A stretch of DNA of 64,000 bases, taken from assembly GCF_042651785.1 (NCBI RefSeq), contig NZ_JBHSEC010000002.1:1-64000 (forward strand), given 5' to 3'. Positions 7,367-16,191 of the stretch are shown here, in pieces; position 1 is the stretch's first letter; every line of letters starts with the position of its first letter. A model generated the notes under the pieces. It had not been told where the DNA came from and did no database searches. It saw nothing but the letters and a program-made list of their open reading frames with translations. Origin of the DNA: Chungangia koreensis. GTDB taxonomy: Bacteria; Bacillota; Bacilli; Bacillales_A; Planococcaceae. The translations under genes and the position numbers were made by a program.

Positions 7367-9943
7367 CTATCTTTTAATTAGTGATTTCTGGATATCATAG
7401 ATAAACTGTAAGGCTTCCATTGGCGTTGTACCGGTAATATTCATGTCTCTTATTCTCTTTAATGCTATGAGTTCCTCTTCGGAATGTTGCTCGGCAACTT
7501 CATTGGCGCTATGACCTTCATCGAATAATGATAATTGCTCCGCTTCCATAATCAGATTCGATTGTGCTTTCTTTGAGGAATTCTCGAGTTCTTGCAAAAT
7601 TTCGGAAGCTCTCGTAATAATGTCAGCAGGCAACTCTGCCAGTTCAGCAACATGGATTCCATAGCTTTTATCTGCAGGTCCGGATTTCACTTTATGCAGG
7701 AAGACGACTCTTCCATTCTGTTCGGCAGCTGCTACATGTACATTTTTTAATTTCTCCAGTTTTTGATCAAGTCCGGTTAATTCATGGTAATGGGTGGAAA
7801 ATAAAGTATTTGCACCGATTTCATCATGTATATATTCCATCATGGCTTGGGCAAGAGCCATACCGTCATAAGTAGAAGTTCCTCTGCCAATTTCATCGAA
7901 TAATAATAGGCTCCGATTTGTCGCGTTCACAATGGCATGCTGTGATTCCATCATTTCTACCATAAATGTACTTTGGCCAGATGTTAAATCGTCAGCCGCT
8001 CCGATTCTCGTGAAAATCTGATCAGTTACTGGAAGCACCGCTTCATCCGCTGGGACATAACAGCCCATTTGGGCCATTACAATCGTTAAAGCAACTTGCC
8101 GCATATATGTACTTTTACCGGACATATTTGGCCCAGTTATTAGCATCATGTTTTTTTCGTCCGTCAATTCGCAGTCATTCGGGACATATAATTGTTTATT
8201 CATCATTTTTTCGACCACCGGATGGCGGCCATTGATAATTTTCAGTGACCTTCCATCATGGAAAACCGGTTTTGTAAATCGGTAGTTTTCCGCTACTTCC
8301 GCAAAACCGATATATACATCGAGTTCACTGATGGATGAAGCTAAAGCCTGTAGCCTTGGGATATATGTCTTAATTTCTTCACGGATCTGAGTGAACAGTT
8401 CATATTCGAGTGCCAAACTTTCTTCATCCGCATTTAAAATTAGTGCTTCTTTTTCTTTCAATTCGTCAGTTATATACCGCTCTGCGTTTGCCAATGTCTG
8501 TTTTCGTTCATAACGGGACAAATCCGCTAAATGGATATTGGATTTCGTTATTTCAATGTAATAGCCAAAAATCCGGTTATAACCGATTTTTAATGATTTA
8601 ATGCCTGTTCGTTCCTTCTCCTGCTGTTCAAGTGCAGCAATCCACTCTTTACCATTTCTCGATGCATATCTAAGCTCGTCCAAACGGTCATTAAATCCAT
8701 CTTTAATCACATCCCCTTCTTTAACAGAAATCGGAGGATGCTCACTGATCGATTCGGCTAATAGCTCACACACTTCTGAACAATCATCCATACCCTTACA
8801 GAGCGATTGCAATGTTTTACTCCCTGAAGACTGAAGCTGTGATACAATACTCGGCACTTTTCTTAAAGACTCTCTTAGTTGGGCCAAGTCACGGCCCCCG
8901 GCACTCCCGAATGCTATTCTTCCTGCAAGGCGTTCCAAATCATAAACTTCTTTTAATAAATTACGTACTTCCATTCTTATAAAATAGTTTGAAAGAAATT
9001 CAGAAACGATTTCCAGTCTATGTTCAATTCTTATACGATTGGCAAGAGGCTGATGAAGCCATTGTTTCAACTTTCTTCCACCCATCGCTGTAACAGTCTC
9101 ATCGAGCAGCCAGTTCAAGGTACCTTTGTTGTCACCTCCACGGATGGATAGGATTAACTCAAGGTTTCGTTTTGAATTAAAATCAATGGATAAGAATTCT
9201 TCCTTAATATGATAAGTGAATGGTTGGATATGATTTAACGGTCTCTTTTGAGTTCGTTTTACATAATTCAACAATCTGAAAACAGAGTGATGCAGATCAT
9301 CAGGACAGTTGCTAACAAACGGTTGGAAATCTGTACTAAGTAGACTTTCCTCAATTGATAAAAGAATGGATTGAGAAACTGCTAAATCATTCATCGAAAG
9401 GTAAAGCTGCTCCGGAACGACAAGTTCTGTGATTTTTAGTGATTGCAATTCGGAAATTACGTTCTTTTCGTCGCCTTCAATAATGGTAACAGAGGCTTCA
9501 CCTGTAGATAAATCCAGGTACGAAAGTGCAAATTTTCCCTCGGCAAGCATTTCAGATGCCGCGATATAATGATTTGTTTTTCCATCCATCGCTTTTCCAT
9601 CTGTCATTGTACCAGGGGTAATGACACGTACTACTTCACGTTTCACAACGCCTTTTGTCGCTTTCGGATCCTCCATTTGTTCACAAATAGCCACTTTATG
9701 GCCTTTTTGGACCAATGTCTCTATATAACCTTTTGCGGAATGATAAGGGACTCCACACATCGGTATCCGATCTTCGGATCCTCCGTCCCTGCTTGTTAAT
9801 GTAATTTCAAGTATTTGTGATGCTTTTATTGCGTCATCAAAAAACATTTCATAAAAATCGCCTAATCTGAAAAACAAAAAAGCATCTTGATAGTCAGATT
9901 TTACGAGTAAATATTGTTGGATCATTGGTGTATATGTAGCCAT
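7367..9943 (-). CDS. mutS: DNA mismatch repair protein MutS
   Basis: Mismatch-recognising ATPase of 858 residues, the same length as in B. subtilis. The N-terminal mismatch-binding domain has the conserved GDFYEMF (Phe-x-Glu wedge). The C-terminal ABC-type ATPase has GPNMSGKST near residue 605, a Walker B region LLFDEIGRGTST, and a signature histidine in STHYHEL. The C-terminal tail (ELEN to QLSLFDEG) contains a QLSLF clamp-binding motif, which fits recruitment by DnaN. An extended -10 promoter lies just upstream; mutL follows closely. Confidence 0.98.
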   Translation of the reverse strand: MATYTPMIQQYLLVKSDYQDAFLFFRLGDFYEMFFDDAIKASQILEITLTSRDGGSEDRIPMCGVPYHSAKGYIETLVQKGHKVAICEQMEDPKATKGVVKREVVRVITPGTMTDGKAMDGKTNHYIAASEMLAEGKFALSYLDLSTGEASVTIIEGDEKNVISELQSLKITELVVPEQLYLSMNDLAVSQSILLSIEESLLSTDFQPFVSNCPDDLHHSVFRLLNYVKRTQKRPLNHIQPFTYHIKEEFLSIDFNSKRNLELILSIRGGDNKGTLNWLLDETVTAMGGRKLKQWLHQPLANRIRIEHRLEIVSEFLSNYFIRMEVRNLLKEVYDLERLAGRIAFGSAGGRDLAQLRESLRKVPSIVSQLQSSGSKTLQSLCKGMDDCSEVCELLAESISEHPPISVKEGDVIKDGFNDRLDELRYASRNGKEWIAALEQQEKERTGIKSLKIGYNRIFGYYIEITKSNIHLADLSRYERKQTLANAERYITDELKEKEALILNADEESLALEYELFTQIREEIKTYIPRLQALASSISELDVYIGFAEVAENYRFTKPVFHDGRSLKIINGRHPVVEKMMNKQLYVPNDCELTDEKNMMLITGPNMSGKSTYMRQVALTIVMAQMGCYVPADEAVLPVTDQIFTRIGAADDLTSGQSTFMVEMMESQHAIVNATNRSLLLFDEIGRGTSTYDGMALAQAMMEYIHDEIGANTLFSTHYHELTGLDQKLEKLKNVHVAAAEQNGRVVFLHKVKSGPADKSYGIHVAELAELPADIITRASEILQELENSSKKAQSNLIMEAEQLSLFDEGHSANEVAEQHSEEELIALKRIRDMNITGTTPMEALQFIYDIQKSLIKR

Positions 9944-9977
9944 GCCTTAACCCTCTCTTATCTAATCGGTAACTTAT

Positions 9978-9986
9978 ATTATAACA
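9978..9986 (-). promoter_or_regulatory. mutS extended -10 promoter
   Basis: On the minus strand TGTTATAAT gives TG-n-TATAAT, an extended -10 element about 35 nt before the mutS start. No good -35 box is found at 17 nt, as is common for extended -10 promoters. Confidence 0.5.
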
Positions 9987-10065
9987 AACTAGTAATGGTG
10001 CTGTGAGTGTGATTGTTCAAGAATCTTTTATTAGACTATTCCGGCAGGTTCAATACAAAAGAAAA

Positions 10066-10088
10066 AAGCCGGATGTGATTTCCGGCTT
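10066..10088 (-). terminator. Terminator after cotE
   Basis: Stem AAGCCGGA/TCCGGCTT (10066-10073 with 10081-10088), followed on the minus strand by CTTTTTTCTTTTG. The stem overlaps the cotE stop codon, so the terminator is fused to the end of the gene. Confidence 0.8.
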
Positions 10089-10623
10089 AAAACGGAGATG
10101 ATTCCCCGCTGCTGGATGAAGAAGATGACGAGGATGAAGAACTTTCATCCTGGAAATTCCACTCTTCTTCAAACTCGTATGGATGTACGGTCACTACTAC
10201 TTTAGTCTCTCCGACTACTTCGGCCAACAGTTCACGTTCTACGACGATTTTGAAATGATCTCCATCTTCTGTAATGACAGCTTCAGTACAATTCGGCTGT
10301 TGGATCACTTTTACATGAATGTCTTCTGATCCTGTTGTTTGGTCATCTCGGTAATATAGCTTGATCTTTTCTTTGTATGGTACACTTTCTGAAAATACGG
10401 CTGTCTTTGAATGGTCATGGTGAGCATACCAAACGTTCACATCAAATTTGCCGGATACTTCGATTACATTTCCGACCTTTTTTGATTGATACGAATGATT
10501 GATCACCCAGCAGCCTAAAATGCTGGAAGGGCAATTAGGCGGACGCAGTGTGACTGCATCTTCTGTTCTCTTTTTCCCTTTGGCGACAACTGCTTTCGTA
10601 ACAATTTGACGCAAGTTCTTCAG
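10087..10623 (-). CDS. cotE: Spore outer coat morphogenetic protein CotE, probable CTG start
   Basis: CotE directs assembly of the outer spore coat. The body (REI/RQIVTKAVVAKGKK, PNCPSSILGCWVINH, NVWYAHHDHSKT, LAEVVGETKVVV) matches the family. The best frame start at an accepted codon is TTG at 10614, but its SD (GGAGGAGG at plus 10631-10638) is 16 nt away. A CTG at 10623 is 7 nt from that SD and restores the N-terminal length known from B. subtilis CotE, so CTG is preferred. Instead of the long acidic tail of B. subtilis, this protein ends in twelve consecutive serines and GESSPF. A CATATCAT element upstream (about 10655) resembles a sigma-E -10 box, weakly. Confidence 0.93.
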   Translation of the reverse strand: MKNLRQIVTKAVVAKGKKRTEDAVTLRPPNCPSSILGCWVINHSYQSKKVGNVIEVSGKFDVNVWYAHHDHSKTAVFSESVPYKEKIKLYYRDDQTTGSEDIHVKVIQQPNCTEAVITEDGDHFKIVVERELLAEVVGETKVVVTVHPYEFEEEWNFQDESSSSSSSSSSSSGESSPF

Positions 10624-10718
10624 ATTCTTTCCTCCTCCGGTCAGTTCATTTCATGATATGCTACGAACGCCCATAGCGTGAAAAAATTAGGCAAACTAAT
10701 CAAAGTCTTTTTTAAAGG

Positions 10719-10901
10719 GCCGCACGATGCAGGTCATACGTCCGTTGCCACAGGACGTGGCGTACTTAGGACGCCTTCAGTCCCGCACGACGCGGGTCAT
10801 GCGTCCGTTGCCACAGGATGTGGCGAACTTAGGACGCCTTCAGGCCCGCACGATGCGGGTCATGCGTCCGTTGCCACAGGACGTGGCGTACTTAGGACGC
10901 C
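10719..10901 (+). repeat. Tandem array of three 63-bp structured repeat units
   Basis: Three direct copies with a period of exactly 63 bp. Each contains the 56-nt module at 10719-10774, 10782-10837 and 10845-10900. A module is hairpin 1 (CCCGCA-CGA-TGCGGG in copy 3), linker TCAT, arm GCGTCC, GTT, hairpin 2 (GCCAC-AGGAC-GTGGC), a linker ending ACTTA, and arm GGACGC. Differences between copies fall mostly in loops and linkers. The array fills the gap between cotE and rcmA. Because 63 is divisible by three, an open frame runs through it, but I do not regard it as a gene. The rest of 10624-11000 is AT-rich with no other signal seen. Confidence 0.9.
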
Positions 10902-11000
10902 TTCCATAATAATCATCCAAATAACACGAATAAATAACTTTAATTAATTTATATATGCAGTAAATCTCAACAGGCAATTTCAAGTTATATAAAATAAAAA

Positions 11001-11024
11001 AGTCACTCTCCAAAGAAAGTGACT
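11001..11024 (-). terminator. Terminator after rcmA
   Basis: Stem AGTCACT/AGTGACT (11001-11007 with 11018-11024), followed on the minus strand by TTTTTTATTTTAT. Confidence 0.8.
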
Positions 11025-11031
11025 CACATCA

Positions 11032-11466
11032 TTATAATTCAGTTTTTTGCGATGTTGCTTTTACCTTCGAACCTGTTTCACCACGGAGTAAGTCTCCACC
11101 AGTGGATTCGATAATTTGGTTAGTTACTTTGTTAGCAATCGTGTTAGCAACTAACTGAAGAAGATCATTAACTTCTCCTTGAGACTGTTTGAATTCCTGA
11201 ACAATTGGAATACTATCGATCTCTTCCTCGATCTTTTGGATTTTGGATTCAATCATATTGAGCGCTTTTTCTTTACCGTAATGCTGGAAGTTGACCGCTT
11301 GCTTTTGAAGGCTTCGTAAACTCGCAATCTTTTCACGGATTTTCTGGTTTTCATTGATTTGAGCTTCTGCACGCTTGAAGAAATCCACTTCTTCCGTATT
11401 CGCGATCATTTCTGCGATTTCTCGCGCTTTTGTAATAATGTCATCTTTTGTGTACTGTTTATCCAT
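11032..11466 (-). CDS. rcmA: RcmA/YmcA, RNase Y specificity (Y-complex) subunit
   Basis: A 144-residue helical protein of the YlbF/YmcA family. In B. subtilis YmcA forms a complex with YlbF and YaaT that directs RNase Y cleavage and affects biofilm formation, competence and sporulation. The sequence is a coiled-coil-like helical body (residues about 30-90, INENQKIREKIASLRSLQKQAVNFQHYGK) followed by a polar tail. Its first base overlaps the last base of miaB, so the two are translationally coupled. The rny gene lies in the same window at 14444-16000. Confidence 0.93.
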   Translation of the reverse strand: MDKQYTKDDIITKAREIAEMIANTEEVDFFKRAEAQINENQKIREKIASLRSLQKQAVNFQHYGKEKALNMIESKIQKIEEEIDSIPIVQEFKQSQGEVNDLLQLVANTIANKVTNQIIESTGGDLLRGETGSKVKATSQKTEL

Positions 11467-13007
11467 TATACTTTCACCTCTAAGTTAACCACTTCAACCA
11501 TTTCGCCGTTCATGGACCACGATTTAACTTCTGTGATTTGAACGTTGACGAGTTGGCCGATCGCTGATTTTGGTCCTCTAAAATTAACTAACTTATTCTT
11601 TCGAGTGTAGCCGGCTAAAACATCCGGATTCCTCTTGCTTTCACCTTCTACTAAAACCTCTACAACTTGCCCCTCGTATGGCTTTAATGCCTCAAATGAC
11701 AACTCGTTTACGACTGCATTTAAACGCTGCAGACGGTCTTTCTTTACCTCTAAGGGTACATTGTCCTTCATCTTTGCAGCTGGTGTACCTTCACGAGGAG
11801 AGTAAATATATGTGTATGCCATTTCAAAGCCGACCTCGCGGTATAAGGAAAGAGTTTCCTCAAATTGTTCCTCTGTTTCATTGGGATATCCGACAATAAT
11901 ATCTGTAGATAATGAAACATCTGGAATAGCAGCTCTTATTTTCGCCACAAGCTCAAGGAAATGCTCACGTGTATATTTCCGGGCCATAATTTTTAAAATG
12001 TCATTCGAACCTGATTGTACAGGAAGATGAATATGCTCGACAAGGTTTCCTTTTTTCGCAAGCACTTCGATCAGATGATCGTCAAAATCACGAGGATGGC
12101 TTGTCGTAAAACGAATTCTCGGTATATCGATATGGCGAAGGTCATCCATTAAATCGCCAAGTCGGTAGTTTAAGTCCTCGATATCCTTCCCATAAGCATT
12201 AACATTTTGCCCTAACAACATGATTTCCTTATATCCTTGTGCAGCCAAATGGCGTACTTCGCTAATAATGTCTTCTGGACGGCGGCTCCGTTCTTTCCCT
12301 CTTGTGTAGGGCACGATACAATACGTACAAAACTTATCACAGCCATACATAATGTTGACCCATGCCTTCGTCTTACGCAATCGGGATTTCGGAAGGTTTT
12401 CAATGACATCGCCTTCCTTGGACCAAACTTCAACAACCATCTCCTTGGACATATATGCTTCATGAAGAATATTCGGCAATCTGTGAATATTGTGTGTGCC
12501 GAATATGAGATCCACATGACTATAAGTCTTAAGAATCTTACTGACAACTGATTCCTCTTGGGACATGCACCCACAAACACCAAGAAGAAGATCAGGGTTT
12601 TCTGTTTTCAGTTGCTTTAAATGGCCGAGTTCACCAAATACTTTGTTCTCTGCATTCTCCCGAATAGCACAAGTGTTTAAAAGAATAACGTCCGCATCTT
12701 GGGCTGTGTCCGTTGGCTTGTAACCCAGCTCCATGAAAATACCTGCCATGACTTCTGTGTCATGTTCATTCATCTGACAGCCATATGTACGGATATAAAA
12801 CTTACGGCCAACTCCCATATTTCTGAACTCTTCATCGATTGAAAAGTCTTTGTGATAAGAAACTTGTTCTTTTCCCCGCTTTTTCGCATCTTTTAATGAT
12901 GGCGGCATGTAGACAGATTGAAAGTACTTACTGTAGTCTTTTTCAACCTTCCTGTCAGGTTCTGGACCTTTCACCTGAACACTTTGAAGACGTTGCTCTT
13001 CGTTCAT
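11466..13007 (-). CDS. miaB: tRNA-2-methylthio-N6-dimethylallyladenosine synthase (MiaB)
   Basis: Radical SAM methylthiotransferase that converts i6A37 to ms2i6A37 in tRNA, acting after MiaA. The N-terminal UPF0004 domain supplies three cysteines (TYGCQMN, NTCAIREN, GVCGCMSQ) for the auxiliary iron-sulfur cluster. The radical SAM motif is GCDKFCTYC (C-x3-C-x2-C), and a TRAM domain ends the protein. Length 513 is normal with the Bacillus-type N-terminal extension. GGAG stands about 10 nt before the ATG, and a good promoter is seen upstream. Confidence 0.98.
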   Translation of the reverse strand: MNEEQRLQSVQVKGPEPDRKVEKDYSKYFQSVYMPPSLKDAKKRGKEQVSYHKDFSIDEEFRNMGVGRKFYIRTYGCQMNEHDTEVMAGIFMELGYKPTDTAQDADVILLNTCAIRENAENKVFGELGHLKQLKTENPDLLLGVCGCMSQEESVVSKILKTYSHVDLIFGTHNIHRLPNILHEAYMSKEMVVEVWSKEGDVIENLPKSRLRKTKAWVNIMYGCDKFCTYCIVPYTRGKERSRRPEDIISEVRHLAAQGYKEIMLLGQNVNAYGKDIEDLNYRLGDLMDDLRHIDIPRIRFTTSHPRDFDDHLIEVLAKKGNLVEHIHLPVQSGSNDILKIMARKYTREHFLELVAKIRAAIPDVSLSTDIIVGYPNETEEQFEETLSLYREVGFEMAYTYIYSPREGTPAAKMKDNVPLEVKKDRLQRLNAVVNELSFEALKPYEGQVVEVLVEGESKRNPDVLAGYTRKNKLVNFRGPKSAIGQLVNVQITEVKSWSMNGEMVEVVNLEVKV

Positions 13008-13053
13008 CGAATGCAGACTCCTTTCTTTCCATCTATAGAGTTCCCATTGAACT

Positions 13054-13083
13054 ATTATACTTAAGTTTCACCCCACCCTACAA
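13054..13083 (-). promoter_or_regulatory. miaB promoter
   Basis: On the minus strand TTGTAG (13078-13083) and TATAAT (13054-13059) with an 18-nt spacer, about 47 nt before the miaB start. Confidence 0.65.
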
Positions 13084-13160
13084 GGAACATGACACAATTG
13101 TCCTGTTTTCGTCAAGAGTCGGCAAATAAATAAAAATATCATGTTCTTCCAAAAGAAAAA

Positions 13161-13179
13161 GCGTCCTCCACAGGGACGC
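13161..13179 (-). terminator. Terminator after spoVS
   Basis: Stem GCGTCC/GGACGC (13161-13166 with 13174-13179), followed on the minus strand by GCTTTTTCTTTTGG. Confidence 0.8.
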
Positions 13180-13219
13180 CTTTTAGTGTCAATCTACTTC
13201 ATTCATCAATACATTCAGT

Positions 13220-13486
13220 TCAGCGGGTTTTCTTCTCTACCAGTAGCTTGAGTGCTGTCCGGTCCTCGCCTGCAATCGTAATATCCGTAAACGCTGGAGA
13301 GCAGGTTAGATCGGTCCCGCTTGGTGCGACGAAACCACGTGCAATAGCCACTGCTTTTACCGCTTGGTTCAAAGCGCCTGCTCCAACAGCCTGCATTTCA
13401 GCATAACCTTTTTCACGGATGACTGCAACGAGTGCTCCTGCAACAGAATTCGGATTTGAGCGAGATGATACTTTCAATGAATCCAC
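13220..13486 (-). CDS. spoVS: Stage V sporulation protein S (SpoVS)
   Basis: Small (88-residue) Alba-like protein required for spore cortex and coat development in B. subtilis, where it is sigma-H dependent. The sequence is highly conserved throughout (SVAGALVAVIREKGYAEMQ, VGAGALNQAVKAVAIARGFVAPSG, PAFTDITI). It starts with GTG, preceded by GGGAGG 7 nt upstream, and the length agrees with B. subtilis. It lies between ymdB and miaB; tdh and kbl, which B. subtilis has here, are absent. Confidence 0.97.
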   Translation of the reverse strand: MDSLKVSSRSNPNSVAGALVAVIREKGYAEMQAVGAGALNQAVKAVAIARGFVAPSGTDLTCSPAFTDITIAGEDRTALKLLVEKKTR

Positions 13487-13573
13487 AACAATTCCTCCCT
13501 ATTTTCCTCAACTTATGGAACATTGCTTCCATGGACCATTTTATGATTCATCCCGCTGAAATAGACTTTACCG

Positions 13574-14371
13574 TTACGATTGGAAAGGAACATCTTCATT
13601 GATATAGATCCGCTCGATCTTCAAAGCACGGCCGGTACGATCATCGATCTCTACAAACATTCCATTCAACTGGGCTCGGCCAGTCTTTGGAACTTCAAAA
13701 CGCGTCGGCATATTTGTTTGGAAACGGTAAAGAACATCCTCTTTTTTCATCCCTAATATCCCGTCGTATGGACCGGTCATACCGGCATCCGTCAAATATG
13801 CCGTCCCTTCCGGAAGAATTCTAGAATCAGCTGTTTGTACATGTGTATGTGTACCGACAACGACAGATACTTTACCATCTAAATGCCAACCCATCGCGAT
13901 TTTTTCGCTCGTCGCTTCCGCATGGAAGTCAACAAAAATGAGAGGGGACAACTTTCTTGCTTCTTCAACCAATTCCAACGACATAGCAAATGGATCATCA
14001 TGTGGTGGTAGGAACGTACGTCCATGCAAATTGATCACGCTTAGCGTAACCCCATTTTTTGAAATTGTGGTCATCCCTTTACCAGGGGCTTCTGATGAGA
14101 AATTAGCAGGTCGTATTAAAAAATCCTCATCATCAATAAAGTCCAGAATTTCTTTCTGATCCCATGTGTGATTCCCCATCGTCACGACATCAATTCCCAT
14201 GAAAAGTAGCTCTTGGTAAATACTTTTCGTTAAGCCTCTGCCTGCTGCAGCATTCTCTCCATTTGCTATGACTACGTCAGGCTTATACTTCGATTTAAGA
14301 CGAGGCAAATAAGCAGCGACTGTCTCCCGTCCGATTGAACCGACAATATCACCTATAAATACTACTTTCAT
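13574..14371 (-). CDS. ymdB: YmdB-type metallophosphoesterase (2',3'-cyclic nucleotide phosphodiesterase)
   Basis: About 265 residues with dimetal phosphoesterase motifs: FIGDIVGSIGR near the N-terminus, ANGENAA, MGNHTWDQ, VDFHAEATSEK and GTHTHVQTAD. B. subtilis YmdB hydrolyses 2',3'-cAMP/cGMP and influences the motility-versus-biofilm decision. A GTG three codons upstream (14380) is possible, but the ATG at 14371 aligns with the start of the B. subtilis protein. It directly follows rny, the typical order. Confidence 0.94.
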   Translation of the reverse strand: MKVVFIGDIVGSIGRETVAAYLPRLKSKYKPDVVIANGENAAAGRGLTKSIYQELLFMGIDVVTMGNHTWDQKEILDFIDDEDFLIRPANFSSEAPGKGMTTISKNGVTLSVINLHGRTFLPPHDDPFAMSLELVEEARKLSPLIFVDFHAEATSEKIAMGWHLDGKVSVVVGTHTHVQTADSRILPEGTAYLTDAGMTGPYDGILGMKKEDVLYRFQTNMPTRFEVPKTGRAQLNGMFVEIDDRTGRALKIERIYINEDVPFQS

Positions 14372-14400
14372 ACCAATCACTCTTTCATTTTTGAAATAGA

Positions 14401-14435
14401 AAAGGCTTCTTTGACTTAACGTCTCAGAAGCCTTT
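14401..14435 (-). terminator. Terminator between rny and ymdB
   Basis: A 10-bp perfect stem AAAGGCTTCT/AGAAGCCTTT (14401-14410 with 14426-14435). The minus strand continues with a short mixed tract, so read-through into ymdB is possible. On the plus strand it is followed by TTTTT. Confidence 0.6.
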
Positions 14436-14443
14436 TTAAAACA

Positions 14444-16000
14444 TTATTTTGCGTATTCGACAGCACGTGTTTCACGAATGACCGTCACTTTAATATGACC
14501 AGGATAATCGAGTTCTTCTTCGATCCGTTTTCGGATATCCCTTGCCAGACGATGCGCAGTAATATCATCGATTTGGTCTGGTCGAACAATAATCCGGATT
14601 TCACGTCCAGCCTGGATGGCGAATGATTTCTCTACACCTTCATAGGACTCGGAAATTTCCTCAAGTTTTTCAAGACGACGGATATAGTTTTCAAGTGTTT
14701 CACTTCGTGCACCTGGACGTGCGGCTGATAAGGCATCTGCAGCAGCAACCAATACCGCAATGACGGAAGTTGCTTCCGTGTCCCCGTGATGGGAAGCGAT
14801 ACTATTAATGACAACAGGATGTTCCTTATACTTCGTCGCTAATTCAACACCGATTTCTACGTGGCTTCCTTCGACTTCATGGTCAATGGCTTTCCCGATA
14901 TCATGCAGCAATCCTGCACGACGGGCAAGCGTGACATCCTCTCCAAGCTCTGCCGCAAGAAGTCCGGCAAGGAATGCCACTTCTTTGGAGTGTTTGAGGA
15001 CGTTTTGACCATAGCTTGTCCGGTAGCGAAGACGTCCCAGAATTTTAATCAAATCTGGATGAAGGTTATGGACACCTACATCGAAAGTTGTTTGCTCCCC
15101 GGCTTCCCGGATTTGCTCATCAACTTCGCGTCTTGACTTTTCAACCATTTCTTCAATGCGCGCCGGATGGATTCGTCCATCTTGGACCAATTTTTCTAAG
15201 GCAAGGCGGGCCGTTTCCCGTCGAATTGGATCGAAACCGGATAGGATAACCGCCTCTGGTGTGTCATCAATGATTAGATCAATACCGGTCAATGTCTCCA
15301 ACGTGCGGATATTACGTCCTTCACGTCCGATGATCCGGCCTTTCATCTCATCATTTGGAAGATTGACAACTGAAACGGTCGTCTCGGCAACATGGTCAGC
15401 AGCAAATCTTTGAAGGGCCAATGAAAGAATTTCACGGGCTTTCTTGTCCGATTCCTCCTTGGCACGGGTTTCTGCTTCTTTCGTCATGACAGCGATATCC
15501 GTAGCCAATTCGTTTTCAACTTCGCCAAGAAGGATATTTCGGGCCTCTTCGCGAGTCAAAGCGGAAATTCGTTCAAGCTCGGTTTGCTGTTTTGCTACAA
15601 GTTCTTCCACTTTGCTTTCCATCTGTTCAATATGCTGTTGTCGGTCAGCCAAGGCGTTTTCTTTACGCTCAAAGCCTGCTTCACGTTTGTTCAGAGCATC
15701 ATCCTTACGGTCAAGATTCTCTTCCCTCTGTAACAGCCGGTTTTCCTGCTTTTGTAATTCAGCACGGCGTTCGCGGATGTCAGATTCAGCTTCATTTCGC
15801 AATCTGTGAGTTTCATCTTTGGCTTCCAATAGTGCCTCTTTTTTCAATGATTCTGCTTCACGTCTTGCATCTTCCAAGATCAATTCAGCGGAGTTTTTAG
15901 CACCATTCACTTTTGAATCGTTCACTTTTTTCAAAATAAAATAACTAACAATAGCACCGACAAAGATTCCAAGCAAAGTGGAGATGATTAAATCACCCAT
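14444..16000 (-). CDS. rny: Ribonuclease Y
   Basis: Membrane-anchored endoribonuclease that starts decay of many mRNAs. Domains in order: an N-terminal membrane helix (residues about 3-22), a long charged coiled coil (about 30-200, rich in Glu/Arg/Lys), a KH domain with GRIIGREGRNIRTLE, and an HD domain with the catalytic HDIGKA and SHHGD. About 518 residues. The frame could begin with GTG at 16009, but that codon overlaps the SD itself; AGGAGG is 8 nt before the ATG at 16000. A strong promoter precedes it. Confidence 0.98.
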   Translation of the reverse strand: MGDLIISTLLGIFVGAIVSYFILKKVNDSKVNGAKNSAELILEDARREAESLKKEALLEAKDETHRLRNEAESDIRERRAELQKQENRLLQREENLDRKDDALNKREAGFERKENALADRQQHIEQMESKVEELVAKQQTELERISALTREEARNILLGEVENELATDIAVMTKEAETRAKEESDKKAREILSLALQRFAADHVAETTVSVVNLPNDEMKGRIIGREGRNIRTLETLTGIDLIIDDTPEAVILSGFDPIRRETARLALEKLVQDGRIHPARIEEMVEKSRREVDEQIREAGEQTTFDVGVHNLHPDLIKILGRLRYRTSYGQNVLKHSKEVAFLAGLLAAELGEDVTLARRAGLLHDIGKAIDHEVEGSHVEIGVELATKYKEHPVVINSIASHHGDTEATSVIAVLVAAADALSAARPGARSETLENYIRRLEKLEEISESYEGVEKSFAIQAGREIRIIVRPDQIDDITAHRLARDIRKRIEEELDYPGHIKVTVIRETRAVEYAK

Positions 16001-16108
16001 AATGGTCACCTCCTATTGCTAGATATAAAACGTTTTCAGTCGGCTCGTATATCGAGATTCAACATACTGCCTAAAGCATTTCTAAAGTTGAGAAAGTATA
16101 CAGATACA

Positions 16109-16137
16109 ATTGTATAGATGTAAAAATCTCCTGTCAA
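16109..16137 (-). promoter_or_regulatory. rny promoter
   Basis: On the minus strand a perfect TTGACA (16132-16137), a 17-nt spacer and TACAAT (16109-16114). It leaves a leader of about 100 nt before rny, with no clear structure recognised in it. Confidence 0.8.
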
Positions 16138-16162
16138 GGTTTCACAATTTCGACAAAAATAA

Positions 16163-16185
16163 TACCCCCTCAATCGGAGGGGGTA
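16163..16185 (-). terminator. Terminator after recA
   Basis: Perfect 9-bp stem TACCCCCTC/GAGGGGGTA (16163-16171 with 16177-16185), followed on the minus strand by TTATTTTTGTCG. Confidence 0.85.
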
Positions 16186-16191
16186 CAAATT

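Noticed and set aside
10719..10901. CRISPR-like array
   Set aside because: Units are contiguous direct repeats without unique spacers, and no cas genes are present.
10678..10947. 89-codon frame across the tandem array
   Set aside because: GTG start without an SD; it exists because the 63-bp period is a multiple of three, and base changes follow RNA-like pairing rather than codons.
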